Shown: in pieces, positions 28,937 to 37,505 of the stretch
How positions within the stretch are numbered: position 1 is the stretch's first letter
Layout of the letters: every line of letters begins with the position of its first letter
Origin: Chitinophaga sp. Cy-1792
Lineage (GTDB): Bacteria > Bacteroidota > Bacteroidia > Chitinophagales > Chitinophagaceae
Assembly: GCF_011752935.1 (NCBI RefSeq)
Contig: NZ_VWWO01000002.1
Span: forward strand, 2,604,001-2,668,000
Direction: 5' to 3'
DNA: 64,000 bases
Position numbers and translations under genes: made by a program
The notes under the pieces: generated by a model
What the model saw: the letters and a program-made list of their open reading frames with translations, nothing else
Databases searched by the model: none
Told to the model about the DNA's origin: nothing

Positions 28937-30097
28937 TCAGCGCCCCAGCACATGGCAGATAATCAGCATTAAATACCCACCTATACTACCGATCAGTATT
29001 ATCGCCAGACTGGTGATTTTCTTACTGAAAAAACTCAGTACCAGGCATATCAGCAAAATGATGGCACTTTTATAACTGCTCAGGTTTTCTCCCAGCAAAT
29101 GTATACCCACCACCGCTATTACGGCTATAGATGCAGCACTCAGTCCATCCAGGAAGTAACGCAGCCGCTGGCTGCCCCTGGCCCAGGTAATTACTTTATG
29201 CAGAAAAAAGGAAATAAAAAAAGAAGGCAGAAAGATGGCTACGGTAGCCAGCACGCCGCCGGTAACACCATTGATGAGATATCCTGCGAAAGTAGCACTG
29301 GAGAGTATAGGCCCCGGCGTTATTTGTCCTACCGCGATGGCGTCTATCAACTGCTGCCTTGTAATCCAGTGCTGGTGCCTCACCAGCGATTCATCCATAT
29401 AACCAAAGAGTACATACCCGCTACCATACAGGATGGCGCCTATTTTCAGGAATATCAGGAAGAGTTTTGAATTGGAATATGTTGTTGCGGCCATTCCTGC
29501 CGGAGTGGCCACCAGCCCTAGCAGCAGGCTCATAGCAGGCTTTCGTATGGAGAGGAGTAAGTTGATGAAGCCGGCAGCAAGTAACAGGTAAACTTCGTTG
29601 ATGCCGTATAATGCCCCTGCAAATACAAGGAGGCACAATGTAATCAGTCGCCAGTTGGTTTTGATGGTGCCTTTAGACAGGCGTATCACCGCACCAATCA
29701 CCAGCGCTGTAGTAGCAGGGCGTATACCAAAGATAAAATCCTGCACATCAGGAATAGCGCTGTACCGCTGGTAAAAATAGCCGAATACCAGGCAAATCAG
29801 CATCGCCGGAAAAATATAGCAGATGCCTGCCACCACCAGTCCTAAGCGGCCGCCACGCTCCTTTCCGCAATGCATGATAATTTCCACTGCATTGGGACCG
29901 GGAATAATATAAGAAGTACTAAGAATGTCTGTGAAATGCTGATGATCTATCCATTTTCTTCTGACTACCATTTCATTTTCAATAGTAGCCACCATTCCGG
30001 CAATGCCGCCAAAACCGATTACTCCTAACTTAAAGCATGACCAGGCCACCTGTTTTATCCGCAAAGCTTTGCTGTCGCTGGCATTTATCTCCTGCAT
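28937..30097 (-). CDS. chrA: Chromate transporter (CHR family)
   Basis: Two CHR domains in one protein: the first around CFKLGVIGFGGIAGMV with IIPGPNA, the second around FLKIGAILYGSGYVLFGY with GQITPGPI. Each PGP motif is a family signature, and about a dozen hydrophobic segments are seen. These inner-membrane carriers expel chromate using the proton or sulfate gradient. I choose ATG 30097 (386 aa) over the ATG at 30148, because the latter adds a hydrophobic lead not expected for the family. Monocistronic. Confidence 0.9.
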   Translation of the reverse strand: MQEINASDSKALRIKQVAWSCFKLGVIGFGGIAGMVATIENEMVVRRKWIDHQHFTDILSTSYIIPGPNAVEIIMHCGKERGGRLGLVVAGICYIFPAMLICLVFGYFYQRYSAIPDVQDFIFGIRPATTALVIGAVIRLSKGTIKTNWRLITLCLLVFAGALYGINEVYLLLAAGFINLLLSIRKPAMSLLLGLVATPAGMAATTYSNSKLFLIFLKIGAILYGSGYVLFGYMDESLVRHQHWITRQQLIDAIAVGQITPGPILSSATFAGYLINGVTGGVLATVAIFLPSFFISFFLHKVITWARGSQRLRYFLDGLSAASIAVIAVVGIHLLGENLSSYKSAIILLICLVLSFFSKKITSLAIILIGSIGGYLMLIICHVLGR

Positions 30098-30338
30098 AGT
30101 ATGAGCTGTCTTTGTTAATAGCTGGAAAAACAGCAGGAAATTAAGCATTAAATACTATTAAAACAACCCGCCAGCATAGCCGGCCACAAGCGTTATAGCT
30201 ATCTATATTTGTCATATGCCGGATGTAAATATGCCTTATCTCATTTTTACCATTTTTCGATTTTTGAAAACGACCATGATTTTCATATATTCATCACCGT
30301 AAGTATACCCACTATTTCTACACCTGATCTCTGTACGC

Positions 30339-31358
30339 ATGATACGCTTCTATAGCAAGTCCATGTTTCTTATTGGCGCCATGGCAGTAGCCGGCTGCAG
30401 CAGGAGTTACCTGCTGACCAGCCGTGAAGCTGCACAGCAGCATATTTCGCCTGTGGCCATACACTATTTCAATACCGCATTTCAGCAAGTCAGCAGCCAG
30501 AGCTACTTCAAAAAAGACATTGATTTCAAACAACTGTACCTGTCGGCGGTTACGCAAATGAAAAATGCGGATAGCTGCAGCGATACCTATCCCGCCATCA
30601 GAGACCTGGTTGCAGGCCTGAACGACCGGCATAGCTTTTTTAAGGCTCCTCCTGCTGCCGGCAGTTCCGTACTCGCTTCATTAAGTACCAAACCAGGTAG
30701 CATTCCCTTCCATGCCAGTATTAACAATTCATACGGGCTCATTGAATTAAAGTCGTACAATGCCATCGACCTCTCTGACCGGCACAGGATTGCAGACAGT
30801 CTGTATGCCACGCTGAAAAAAATGGACCAGGAAAACGTCAGGGGGCTTATCATCGATTTCCGTAAAATGGAAGGCGGCACCACCGTACCTTTCCTGACAG
30901 CCTTTGCCCCGCTGATTAACCAGGACATACTGCTGAAATACGTGGATAACAAAGGACATGCATCTTATATCACCCGCTATAAAAATGGCATCTATACCAA
31001 AAGCGGCAGCAAAACTACCCGCCTGGGTTACCTGACCGACTATGCACCATTAAAGCTGTCAGAAAAACCCATTGCCATCATTACGGGCAATTACACCGCC
31101 AGCGCCGGAGAAATGATACTCATCGCCTTCCTGGGGTTACCCAACGTAAAAACCTTCGGCGCGCCTACCTATGGCGTTGCCACCGGCAAGAGCAATATAT
31201 TCCTGGCAGATAGTGCCTTTATATCCCTGGCATCCAGCGTAACCTGCGATCGTAACGGCAACGCCTATACCGGGCCGGTAACACCGCAGCAATATGCTGA
31301 CCCCAGGGTGGTAAGTGAAGAGCAGCTGATGACAACAATACACAACTGGATAAAATAA
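30339..31358 (+). CDS. S41-family serine protease, lipoprotein
   Basis: 339 residues with a lipobox (VAGC, Cys20), so anchored to the periplasmic or outer membrane. The C-terminal S41 catalytic core (~150-330) has the nucleophile Ser255 (YTASAGEM) and general base Lys284 (VATGKSN), as in tail-specific peptidases. No PDZ domain is obvious. It probably degrades or processes peptides outside the cytoplasm. It stands alone and is followed by a hairpin shared with the converging lipoprotein gene. Confidence 0.88.
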   Translation: MIRFYSKSMFLIGAMAVAGCSRSYLLTSREAAQQHISPVAIHYFNTAFQQVSSQSYFKKDIDFKQLYLSAVTQMKNADSCSDTYPAIRDLVAGLNDRHSFFKAPPAAGSSVLASLSTKPGSIPFHASINNSYGLIELKSYNAIDLSDRHRIADSLYATLKKMDQENVRGLIIDFRKMEGGTTVPFLTAFAPLINQDILLKYVDNKGHASYITRYKNGIYTKSGSKTTRLGYLTDYAPLKLSEKPIAIITGNYTASAGEMILIAFLGLPNVKTFGAPTYGVATGKSNIFLADSAFISLASSVTCDRNGNAYTGPVTPQQYADPRVVSEEQLMTTIHNWIK

Positions 31359-31359
31359 A

Positions 31360-31389
31360 AACGGTTGAAAGATGCCTCTTCCAACCGTT
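31360..31389. terminator. Hairpin between convergent genes
   Basis: aacggttgaaaga, loop tgcc, tcttccaaccgtt (one mismatch). On the minus strand it is followed by a TTTTTATTTT tract, a good intrinsic terminator for the lipoprotein gene ending at 31418. It also follows the + strand protease stop. Confidence 0.75.
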
Positions 31390-31417
31390 CCTTTAGCTGT
31401 TACGCTACATGAAAACT

Positions 31418-32092
31418 TTACAATTTTGTATGGCGGTTCAGGGTATTCCATTTCTCTGCCACCAGGCTTTCCTCCTGCCTTATGGTGTCTACCTTTTGCT
31501 GGTTGATACGGAAGAGATAATACATTTCCTTCGTTTCATAAGTTGTATCATTGGCATCATTCACTGAATGATCATAACCCGTGGATAAATTTGAGCAGAT
31601 ATTCCAGCCATTTGTTTTCTCTTTATAGATCCAGGATTCCTGCTGAAAACTATCGCCTTCGTCTCCCCAGGTTTCCGCCAGCTGTGTTCCGTCAGTAATT
31701 TTTTTTGTAACCTGATCATAGATGAATATTCTGATGGAAGTGGATTCATAGTACGAAGGTACGCGGGTAAGCAGCCCCCAGCGGGTACTATCCAGTCTGA
31801 ACCTGAAGCAACCAAACACGCCGGTATCTCCTGACCAATCTCCCGTTGGCAACAGCCTGACATCGTTTGTATCCAGTGCCTTGCCTTTAAATCTATAGGC
31901 CGCATCCTCCAGGTCTGAAGCAGGATAGACTTTCAAAGAATCGAAGCTGACTTTTTTATATCGGGCAAGCAGGTGTTGTATGGCCTGCTCTTCGCGGAGA
32001 TCAGCCTTTGATGGACGGGTTCCGGTATTACAGGCGAATAATGCAACAGACAGTAACAGGTATAGTATTCTGGACATAGGTAAATTTCGCAT
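31418..32092 (-). CDS. Lipoprotein of unknown function
   Basis: 224 residues with a signal peptide and lipobox LFAC (Cys21; Cys16 if the second ATG at 32077 is used). The mature part is acidic and soluble with no recognised domain. Motif-like stretches include GDWSGDTGVFGCFRF and DSFQQESWIYKEKTNG. The C-terminus has strands reminiscent of lipocalin-type folds, but too weakly to call. Single gene with its own terminator. Confidence 0.75.
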   Translation of the reverse strand: MRNLPMSRILYLLLSVALFACNTGTRPSKADLREEQAIQHLLARYKKVSFDSLKVYPASDLEDAAYRFKGKALDTNDVRLLPTGDWSGDTGVFGCFRFRLDSTRWGLLTRVPSYYESTSIRIFIYDQVTKKITDGTQLAETWGDEGDSFQQESWIYKEKTNGWNICSNLSTGYDHSVNDANDTTYETKEMYYLFRINQQKVDTIRQEESLVAEKWNTLNRHTKL

Positions 32093-32207
32093 AAAGTTAT
32101 ATAAGAATTATCATCCTTCAAATGCGCCACCGGATCTGCGTTTCAAAAATTGATTTTTTTCAATTTACCGGTTGCAGAGTATCAATTTTTAAGCGAAACA
32201 ATCGGCC

Positions 32208-32215
32208 TACCTTTG
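32208..32215 (+). promoter_or_regulatory. Candidate -7 element TACCTTTG before methyltransferase
   Basis: An exact match to TAnnTTTG, 65 bases before the preferred ATG at 32280. No convincing TTG at the -33 distance. Confidence 0.35.
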
Positions 32216-32279
32216 TGCAACGACACCAACTGTAACATTAACCCGCCTGTAAGTGAGACGGGCAGCCATTTTCGAGCAC

Positions 32280-32876
32280 ATGGGAAGTATAATACCGCAT
32301 CCTGCATGGAATAAAAATGATGTATCATTCGACTGGTTATATCCTGAGCCTGTCCAACAGCTGTCTAAACGCCATTGGACACCGATGCCGGTGGCTTTAA
32401 GAGCTGCCAGGTTCCTGGCCTCCAGAAAGGATGTTAAAATACTGGACATCGGAAGCGGTGTCGGGAAATTTGCGCTGCTGGCGGCTTTTCACAATCCGGA
32501 GGCCAGTTTCTACGGCATAGAACAAAGAGAAGATTTACACGAACATGCCCTGTCAGCGAAAGCCATGACCGGTATCCGTAATGCCACCTTCATTCATGGC
32601 AACCTTACCCAGCTTGATCTCCAGGATTTCGATAACTTCTATTTCTATAACGCTTTCTTTGAAAACCTTGTCAGTACCGGCCATATAGACCAAAGCATCG
32701 AATACTCCAGCAGCCTTTATCATTATTATTGCAGGTACCTGTTCAGGGAGCTGGACAAGAAACCACGCGGCACAAGGCTGGTAACCTATCACAGCATGGA
32801 AGACGAGATACCACCGTCTTACCAGCTGGTAGATACCACCGTAGACCTTTTACTGAAAATGTGGATCAAACAGTAA
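32280..32876 (+). CDS. SAM-dependent methyltransferase
   Basis: 198 residues from ATG 32280; a GTG at 32253 would add nine residues. Class I Rossmann motif I (ILDIGSGVGKFALLAA) and the acidic post-motif (YGIEQRED) are clear; motif IV-like FYFYNAFFENL resembles DOT1-like enzymes. The acceptor is unknown. It ends four bases before the GTG of the YoaK-type gene, so the two are co-transcribed. Confidence 0.85.
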   Translation: MGSIIPHPAWNKNDVSFDWLYPEPVQQLSKRHWTPMPVALRAARFLASRKDVKILDIGSGVGKFALLAAFHNPEASFYGIEQREDLHEHALSAKAMTGIRNATFIHGNLTQLDLQDFDNFYFYNAFFENLVSTGHIDQSIEYSSSLYHYYCRYLFRELDKKPRGTRLVTYHSMEDEIPPSYQLVDTTVDLLLKMWIKQ

Positions 32877-32880
32877 CGCT

Positions 32881-33612
32881 GTGTTACGCCATACAGGAAG
32901 AAAACGAACCTACAGGCATAACCTGCGACTCGCCATACTGCTCTGTTTTACAGCTGGTATGGTCAATGCAGCAGGATTTTTTGCCTTTGCTGTACTGACC
33001 ACCAATGTTACCGGCCATGCGGCGTTACTGGCACATGAGCTGGCATTGGGTGAGTTCAGGGCCGCCAGGATGATCGCGCTGTGGCTATTCCTGTTCCTGG
33101 CAGGCGCCTTCTTCACCGCCTGGTGTATCGATAAAACCAAAGCCAATAAAAGCTACACCTATACCATTCCGATTATTGCAGAAATGTGTATCCTGCTGCT
33201 GACGGCCATCTTCGGCTATACCTACGACCATTCCATCATCAAAACAGAATATTTCGCCGGCAGCCTGCTATTCGCCATGGGCATGCAAAACGCACTCGTT
33301 TCAAAAATATCGGGATCGGTTGTCAGAACCACACACCTGACAGGTATGTTCACGGATCTGGGCATTGATCTTTACACCTGGTTTTCTATAGCAGCAAAAA
33401 CAGCTGAACTCAAACAGAAGATCGCACTCCGACTTACCATCATCCTCTTTTTCCTGGCAGGTGGCATCACGGGTGGCTACGCATTCATCACCCTGAAATA
33501 CCATACCTTTTACCTGCCGGCTGGCATACTGGCTTTTACCATCTGGTATGATATTTCCCGCCTCCGGATAAGAAAATTGCTACGATATCTCTCTACGAAA
33601 AACAGCACATAA
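32881..33612 (+). CDS. YoaK/DUF1275 family membrane protein
   Basis: 243 residues starting at GTG, with about six transmembrane helices. Family features include AILLCFTAGMVNAAGFFAF near the start, the FAVLTTNVTGHAALLA segment, FAMGMQNALVSKISG and a THLTGMFTDLG turn. DUF1275 proteins are inner-membrane proteins of unknown transport function. Coupled to the methyltransferase by a four-base gap. Confidence 0.88.
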   Translation: MLRHTGRKRTYRHNLRLAILLCFTAGMVNAAGFFAFAVLTTNVTGHAALLAHELALGEFRAARMIALWLFLFLAGAFFTAWCIDKTKANKSYTYTIPIIAEMCILLLTAIFGYTYDHSIIKTEYFAGSLLFAMGMQNALVSKISGSVVRTTHLTGMFTDLGIDLYTWFSIAAKTAELKQKIALRLTIILFFLAGGITGGYAFITLKYHTFYLPAGILAFTIWYDISRLRIRKLLRYLSTKNST

Positions 33613-33786
33613 AAAAAGGAAGCACAGAAGTACTTCCCGGTTATCATAACAATCAATTTGTTAACAACATTGATATGTCATCCTTACTATTATACGATTT
33701 ATTTGGTGGTCCTTCAATTACATAGTATTACATTGCTGCACATTACCTGTACAGCAAATCCGGCGCTGTACCCAGCCATGAAATAG
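33613..33786. other. Intergenic stretch before the Crp promoter
   Basis: No ORF or convincing RNA structure. Only a weak ggaag/cttcc pair just past the YoaK-type stop; terminator status doubtful. Confidence 0.4.
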
Positions 33787-33817
33787 TTGATAATTTCATT
33801 TTGCAAAGGTAACTTTG
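33787..33817 (+). promoter_or_regulatory. Bacteroidota-type promoter of the Crp/Fnr gene
   Basis: TTG at 33787-33789, a 20-base spacer, then TAACTTTG at 33810-33817: an excellent match to TTG-N17-23-TAnnTTTG. The start site is expected near 33824, giving an ~85-base leader that contains a long inverted repeat. Confidence 0.65.
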
Positions 33818-33840
33818 AGCTGGTAAAAAAGCATTGATAC

Positions 33841-33887
33841 TTTTCAGGTAAAAAGTTGAAAAATATCAATTTTTTGATACCTGAAAA
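33841..33887. promoter_or_regulatory. Inverted repeat ttttcaggta / tacctgaaaa in Crp leader
   Basis: Perfect 10-bp arms at 33841-33850 and 33878-33887, enclosing a second small palindrome (tatcaa-tttt-ttgata). It lies between the promoter and start codon. It may be an autoregulatory operator or an RNA hairpin controlling translation. Confidence 0.45.
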
Positions 33888-33910
33888 CGCATAAAAGAAT
33901 TTTAACCGTT

Positions 33911-34624
33911 ATGAGTCTGCATGGTCTTTTTCCCATTGATAAATGGAGTTTTAAATCGCACTCTATTCTGAAAAACCTTCCGGAGGAGGACATGGAGCTG
34001 CTATTCCAGGGAATGACCGAGCAGCAGTACGGGAAAGGTGAGGTTATCTTTCGTGAAAACAATGCCGCCTATGGCATATTCTTCATCCTGAAAGGGAAAG
34101 TAAAAAAGTATAAAGCCGACAAAACCGGTAAGGAACAGATTATTTATGTGGCCAACTCCGGTGAAATAATAGGCTACCATGCGGTAGTACTGGACGAACG
34201 ATACCCCGATTCTGCCGCAACGCTGGAACAGAGCACCATCGCCTTTATTCCCAGGGAGTCGTTCCTCAGGGCAATGGAACAATCGCCCAGGCTGGCACAG
34301 CGACTCCTGAAAAACCTTTGCCACGAATTTGTGGTATTCTCCAATACGATTTCCTTACTTGCGCAACATACTGTAAAGGAACGCCTTGCTGTTACATTAA
34401 TCCTGCTCAGGGAAAAGTTTAAGGAAGACCACCAGGATGCTACCGATATCGGCATCAATATCTCCCGCGCAGACCTTGCCAACATGGTAGGTACCGGCAC
34501 GGAGAATATTGTGCGCTTCCTGACAGAATTAAAGTCAGATGGTATCATCACCACTAATGGCAGGAAGATATATGTACAGGACGTAAAGCGATTGATTGCA
34601 TTATCTGGTTGCGGAAATTTGTGA
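33911..34624 (+). CDS. Crp/Fnr-family transcriptional regulator
   Basis: 237 residues. The N-terminal cyclic-nucleotide-binding-type beta-roll (~30-140) includes GKGEVIFRENNAAYGIFFIL and GEIIGYHAVV. The C-terminal Crp-type winged helix (~160-235) has ISRADLANMVGTGTENIVRF. The canonical Arg/Ser phosphate-binding pair of Crp and the Fnr iron-sulfur cysteines are not seen, so the effector is unknown. It has its own promoter and a leader inverted repeat. Confidence 0.92.
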   Translation: MSLHGLFPIDKWSFKSHSILKNLPEEDMELLFQGMTEQQYGKGEVIFRENNAAYGIFFILKGKVKKYKADKTGKEQIIYVANSGEIIGYHAVVLDERYPDSAATLEQSTIAFIPRESFLRAMEQSPRLAQRLLKNLCHEFVVFSNTISLLAQHTVKERLAVTLILLREKFKEDHQDATDIGINISRADLANMVGTGTENIVRFLTELKSDGIITTNGRKIYVQDVKRLIALSGCGNL

Positions 34625-34636
34625 TTTTCCCGCAAA

Positions 34637-34792
34637 GGCGCCTTCGGCGCAGTTCTCTCTCGCAGAGCAGCATAAGCAACAAAGCAGCCAAGGATTATGT
34701 TATTTAGATTGCATCAAATTTATACAACAAAATGTAGATCTCTGCTGCTTTGCTGCTTATGCTGCTCTGCGAGAAAGCCCGCCGCAGGCGCC
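34637..34792. repeat. Long imperfect inverted repeat between convergent genes
   Basis: The core arms 34658-34688 and 34744-34774 are 31 bases long with one mismatch; outer parts extend the match to ggcgcc at 34637 and 34787. The 55-base central loop is A+T-rich. It sits between the Crp and EEP genes. It resembles dispersed palindromic intergenic repeats (gctttgctgcttatgctg-type) common in environmental bacteria, and could act as a transcript end. Confidence 0.8.
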
Positions 34793-34796
34793 TGAT

Positions 34797-35672
34797 TTAT
34801 TTCCCATGCGTCACTTCCACCAGAACCGGAAAATGGTCAGAAGGGGTACGTGCAGTACCTACGCCGTTTTCCTGGCTGCGGTACGTATCATCGAGGATAC
34901 CGTAGCGCTGCACTTCGAAGTTCTTAGTCAGGAACACATGATCGATACGGGTATCAGCAGCTACATCTCCCTTAAAATTGTTGAAAGTAGCCGTATTGGC
35001 ATAGCGCAGCTTCGTAGTCGTATATGCATCGAATAATACGTTGCTGCTGGCCAGCAGTAGGTACGATTCATTATGCTGGTCCACGTTGAAATCGCCGGTC
35101 AGTATTACCGGGCGGCCTGCGGTCATCTCTTTGATTTTTTTCAGGATGAGCTTTGAACTCTCCGCACGGGCCTTTACGCCTACATGGTCCATATGCAGGT
35201 TGAACATATAAAACGTAAAGCCTGTTTTGATTTCCTTAAAGAGTCCCCAGGTACAGATACGCGGCAAGACCGCATCCCAGCCTTTGTTGGGCTTATCTTC
35301 GGTTTCAGACAACCAGAAATTCCCCTGCTTCACTACAGTAAACATGTTGGTATTATAGAAGATAGCAGAATGTTCGCCGGCTTCTTTACCATCATCGCGG
35401 CCAATACCAATGTAGGTAAAGCCTGGCAGACTATCTTTCAGGTTTTCCAGCTGATGTTTGAGTCCTTCCTGGGTACCGAAAATATCGAAGCCATGAAAGC
35501 GTACCAGGCTGGCAATTACCGGATAGCGGCGCTGCCAGCCGTTTCCTTTGAGAGAATCGCCGTTATTATCGTAACGGAGATTGTAGGTTCCAACTGTAAA
35601 ACGCTGCGCCATGGCCACCTGCGCTGTAATCAGGCAGATGGCGATGAGCAGTATATTTCTTTTGATCATCAT
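34797..35672 (-). CDS. Secreted endonuclease/exonuclease/phosphatase family protein
   Basis: 291 residues with a signal peptide (IKRNILLIAICLITAQ, cleaved near VAMAQ). EEP-superfamily metal and catalytic residues: Asn in TYNLRYD, Glu in GTQEGL, NLHMDH, Asp/Asn in LTGDFNV and His in SDHFPV. It cleaves phosphodiester or phosphomonoester bonds in the periplasm or outside the cell. It lies 19 bases downstream of a SusD gene, last in a SusC-SusD-EEP operon, pointing to phosphate-ester substrates. The exact substrate is unknown. Confidence 0.9.
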   Translation of the reverse strand: MMIKRNILLIAICLITAQVAMAQRFTVGTYNLRYDNNGDSLKGNGWQRRYPVIASLVRFHGFDIFGTQEGLKHQLENLKDSLPGFTYIGIGRDDGKEAGEHSAIFYNTNMFTVVKQGNFWLSETEDKPNKGWDAVLPRICTWGLFKEIKTGFTFYMFNLHMDHVGVKARAESSKLILKKIKEMTAGRPVILTGDFNVDQHNESYLLLASSNVLFDAYTTTKLRYANTATFNNFKGDVAADTRIDHVFLTKNFEVQRYGILDDTYRSQENGVGTARTPSDHFPVLVEVTHGK

Positions 35673-35691
35673 CGTATAGACGTTATAGTTA

Positions 35692-37482
35692 TTAAGGTTG
35701 TCCCCATCCCGGGTTTTGCGAGAGGTTAGGATTTAACTGGATCGCAGTGATCGGCAGCGGGTACAGGTACATAAACGGCTGGAAGGTACGCGGGGTAGCA
35801 TCCTGCCAGTGCAGTTCGCCGTAGGTACCATTGGCCAGCTGCTGCGGATTGGTAACGCCGCCAACGGTAGGCCCTACATTCACGTAGGTAACGCCTGCCA
35901 CAGGGTTTGCCGGAGCGGTTGTCTGGTAGAAGCATACATCCAATACACCATCCGCGTTGAGGTCCATTGGTACGTTCAGTGCCGGCACATAGAAACCATT
36001 CCATTTCTTCAGCAGCAGGTCGCCATGCGCCCAGCGGGTGAGGTCCATCCAGCGGAAGCCTTCCAGGCAAAGCTCAATGGCGCGGTCACGGCGGATCTCC
36101 ATCAGTGCGGCATTGGTCACATCAGGATAGTAGCGCGATTTCATATATGGGTCTACGTTAACCGGTAAGGTGTTGGCATTGGCGATACCTGCGCGGGTAC
36201 GCAGTGCGCCAATGGTTTGCGCCCATACGCTACCGTCCATTTGTCCCAGCTCTGCCTTGGCTTCTGCATAGTTCAGCAGTATCTCGGCATAACGCATCAG
36301 GGAAACACTGTTGGTATTAAGTGCGCCGGCATCGTAATACATATCGTCCAGGCACCATTTAATAGGCTGGTAACCGGTATAGGTATACGAAAATACCGGT
36401 GGCGCCGCAATGGTTTTACCATTGTTGACACGGGTATATCCTGCGAGGCGGATCGTTTGTCCGAGGCGCAGGTCACGGTTCTGTGTTTCATGTGCCAGCG
36501 TCATGGTGTCGTGGCCGGGTACATCTGTAAAGGCGGTACCATCCAGTTGCAGGTAGGTGTTGATGAAATCACGGGTAAAGCTGAAACGGCTGCCGTAGGT
36601 GGCACTGGTGAAGTACCAGTTGGCATCGTTCATTTTTCCCAGCGAGCTACTGGTAAGGTCTGCCAGCATGATTTCTGCCGTCACCGGCGCCGCATTGATG
36701 AACAGGTTGCGGTACGACTGCGTTCCCATACTCAGGGAATATTTACCACCATCTATCACGGCTTTTGCTGCGGCAGCGGCTTGTGTCAGCAGGTCGGTAG
36801 AACCCGGCAGCGAATCGTTACGGTATTTACGGTATGTACCTTCGTACAGGCATACCCGTGACTTGAAGCCCAGGATGACGTTCTGGGTGATGGTACTACG
36901 GGTAGCATCTTCCCCGGCGATAATATGACTGGCAGCCCAGTCCAGATCGGCGATGACAGAGTCTATCACCAATACACGGGAATCACGCTTTGCATAGAGC
37001 AGACTGTCGTTTACCGCCAGCGGCTTGCTCAGCCAGGGCACATCTCCATAACGCTTAATTTTCTCGAAATAAAAATAAGCACGGAAGAAGCGTGCCAGCG
37101 CAGTGTAGTTATCACGCGTGGCCACTGGCACTGTCGGGTTGATGTTATTTACGATGAAATAATTGACATTGCGCAATGCCGTCCAGCTCCAGTTGCCTTT
37201 AGCCTCTGACTGCGCACTGTAAACACCAGTACGGATATAATCCGGCACCGCATTGACTGCACCATAATCGGAGAGGTTACAATCGGTACGAAAAGGAGTA
37301 TTGATATCCGGTAATATATCGTAAAAAGAAGTAGTATAAAGTTTCAGCCCGGCCTCACTGCCAAACACCGCATCGCGGGTAGCGCTTGCCTGCGGCTGCT
37401 GGTCCAGGCTCTTTGTACAACCTGCCAGTACAGCTGCCCCTATGATCACTGCAGCACATTGCTTTTTAAAGGGTATATGCAT
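35692..37482 (-). CDS. SusD/RagB-type outer-membrane lipoprotein
   Basis: 596 residues with lipobox LAGC (Cys22). A TPR-type alpha-helical SusD fold is indicated by FFRAYFYFEKIKRYGDVPW in the N-terminal half and the C-terminal RYAEILLNYAEAKAELG, then RRDRAIELCLEGFRWMDLTR. It is the surface lid that delivers substrate to its SusC partner encoded 23 bases upstream. Confidence 0.95.
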   Translation of the reverse strand: MHIPFKKQCAAVIIGAAVLAGCTKSLDQQPQASATRDAVFGSEAGLKLYTTSFYDILPDINTPFRTDCNLSDYGAVNAVPDYIRTGVYSAQSEAKGNWSWTALRNVNYFIVNNINPTVPVATRDNYTALARFFRAYFYFEKIKRYGDVPWLSKPLAVNDSLLYAKRDSRVLVIDSVIADLDWAASHIIAGEDATRSTITQNVILGFKSRVCLYEGTYRKYRNDSLPGSTDLLTQAAAAAKAVIDGGKYSLSMGTQSYRNLFINAAPVTAEIMLADLTSSSLGKMNDANWYFTSATYGSRFSFTRDFINTYLQLDGTAFTDVPGHDTMTLAHETQNRDLRLGQTIRLAGYTRVNNGKTIAAPPVFSYTYTGYQPIKWCLDDMYYDAGALNTNSVSLMRYAEILLNYAEAKAELGQMDGSVWAQTIGALRTRAGIANANTLPVNVDPYMKSRYYPDVTNAALMEIRRDRAIELCLEGFRWMDLTRWAHGDLLLKKWNGFYVPALNVPMDLNADGVLDVCFYQTTAPANPVAGVTYVNVGPTVGGVTNPQQLANGTYGELHWQDATPRTFQPFMYLYPLPITAIQLNPNLSQNPGWGQP

Positions 37483-37505
37483 TGTTCTGAAATTTTTGAA
37501 TAGAA

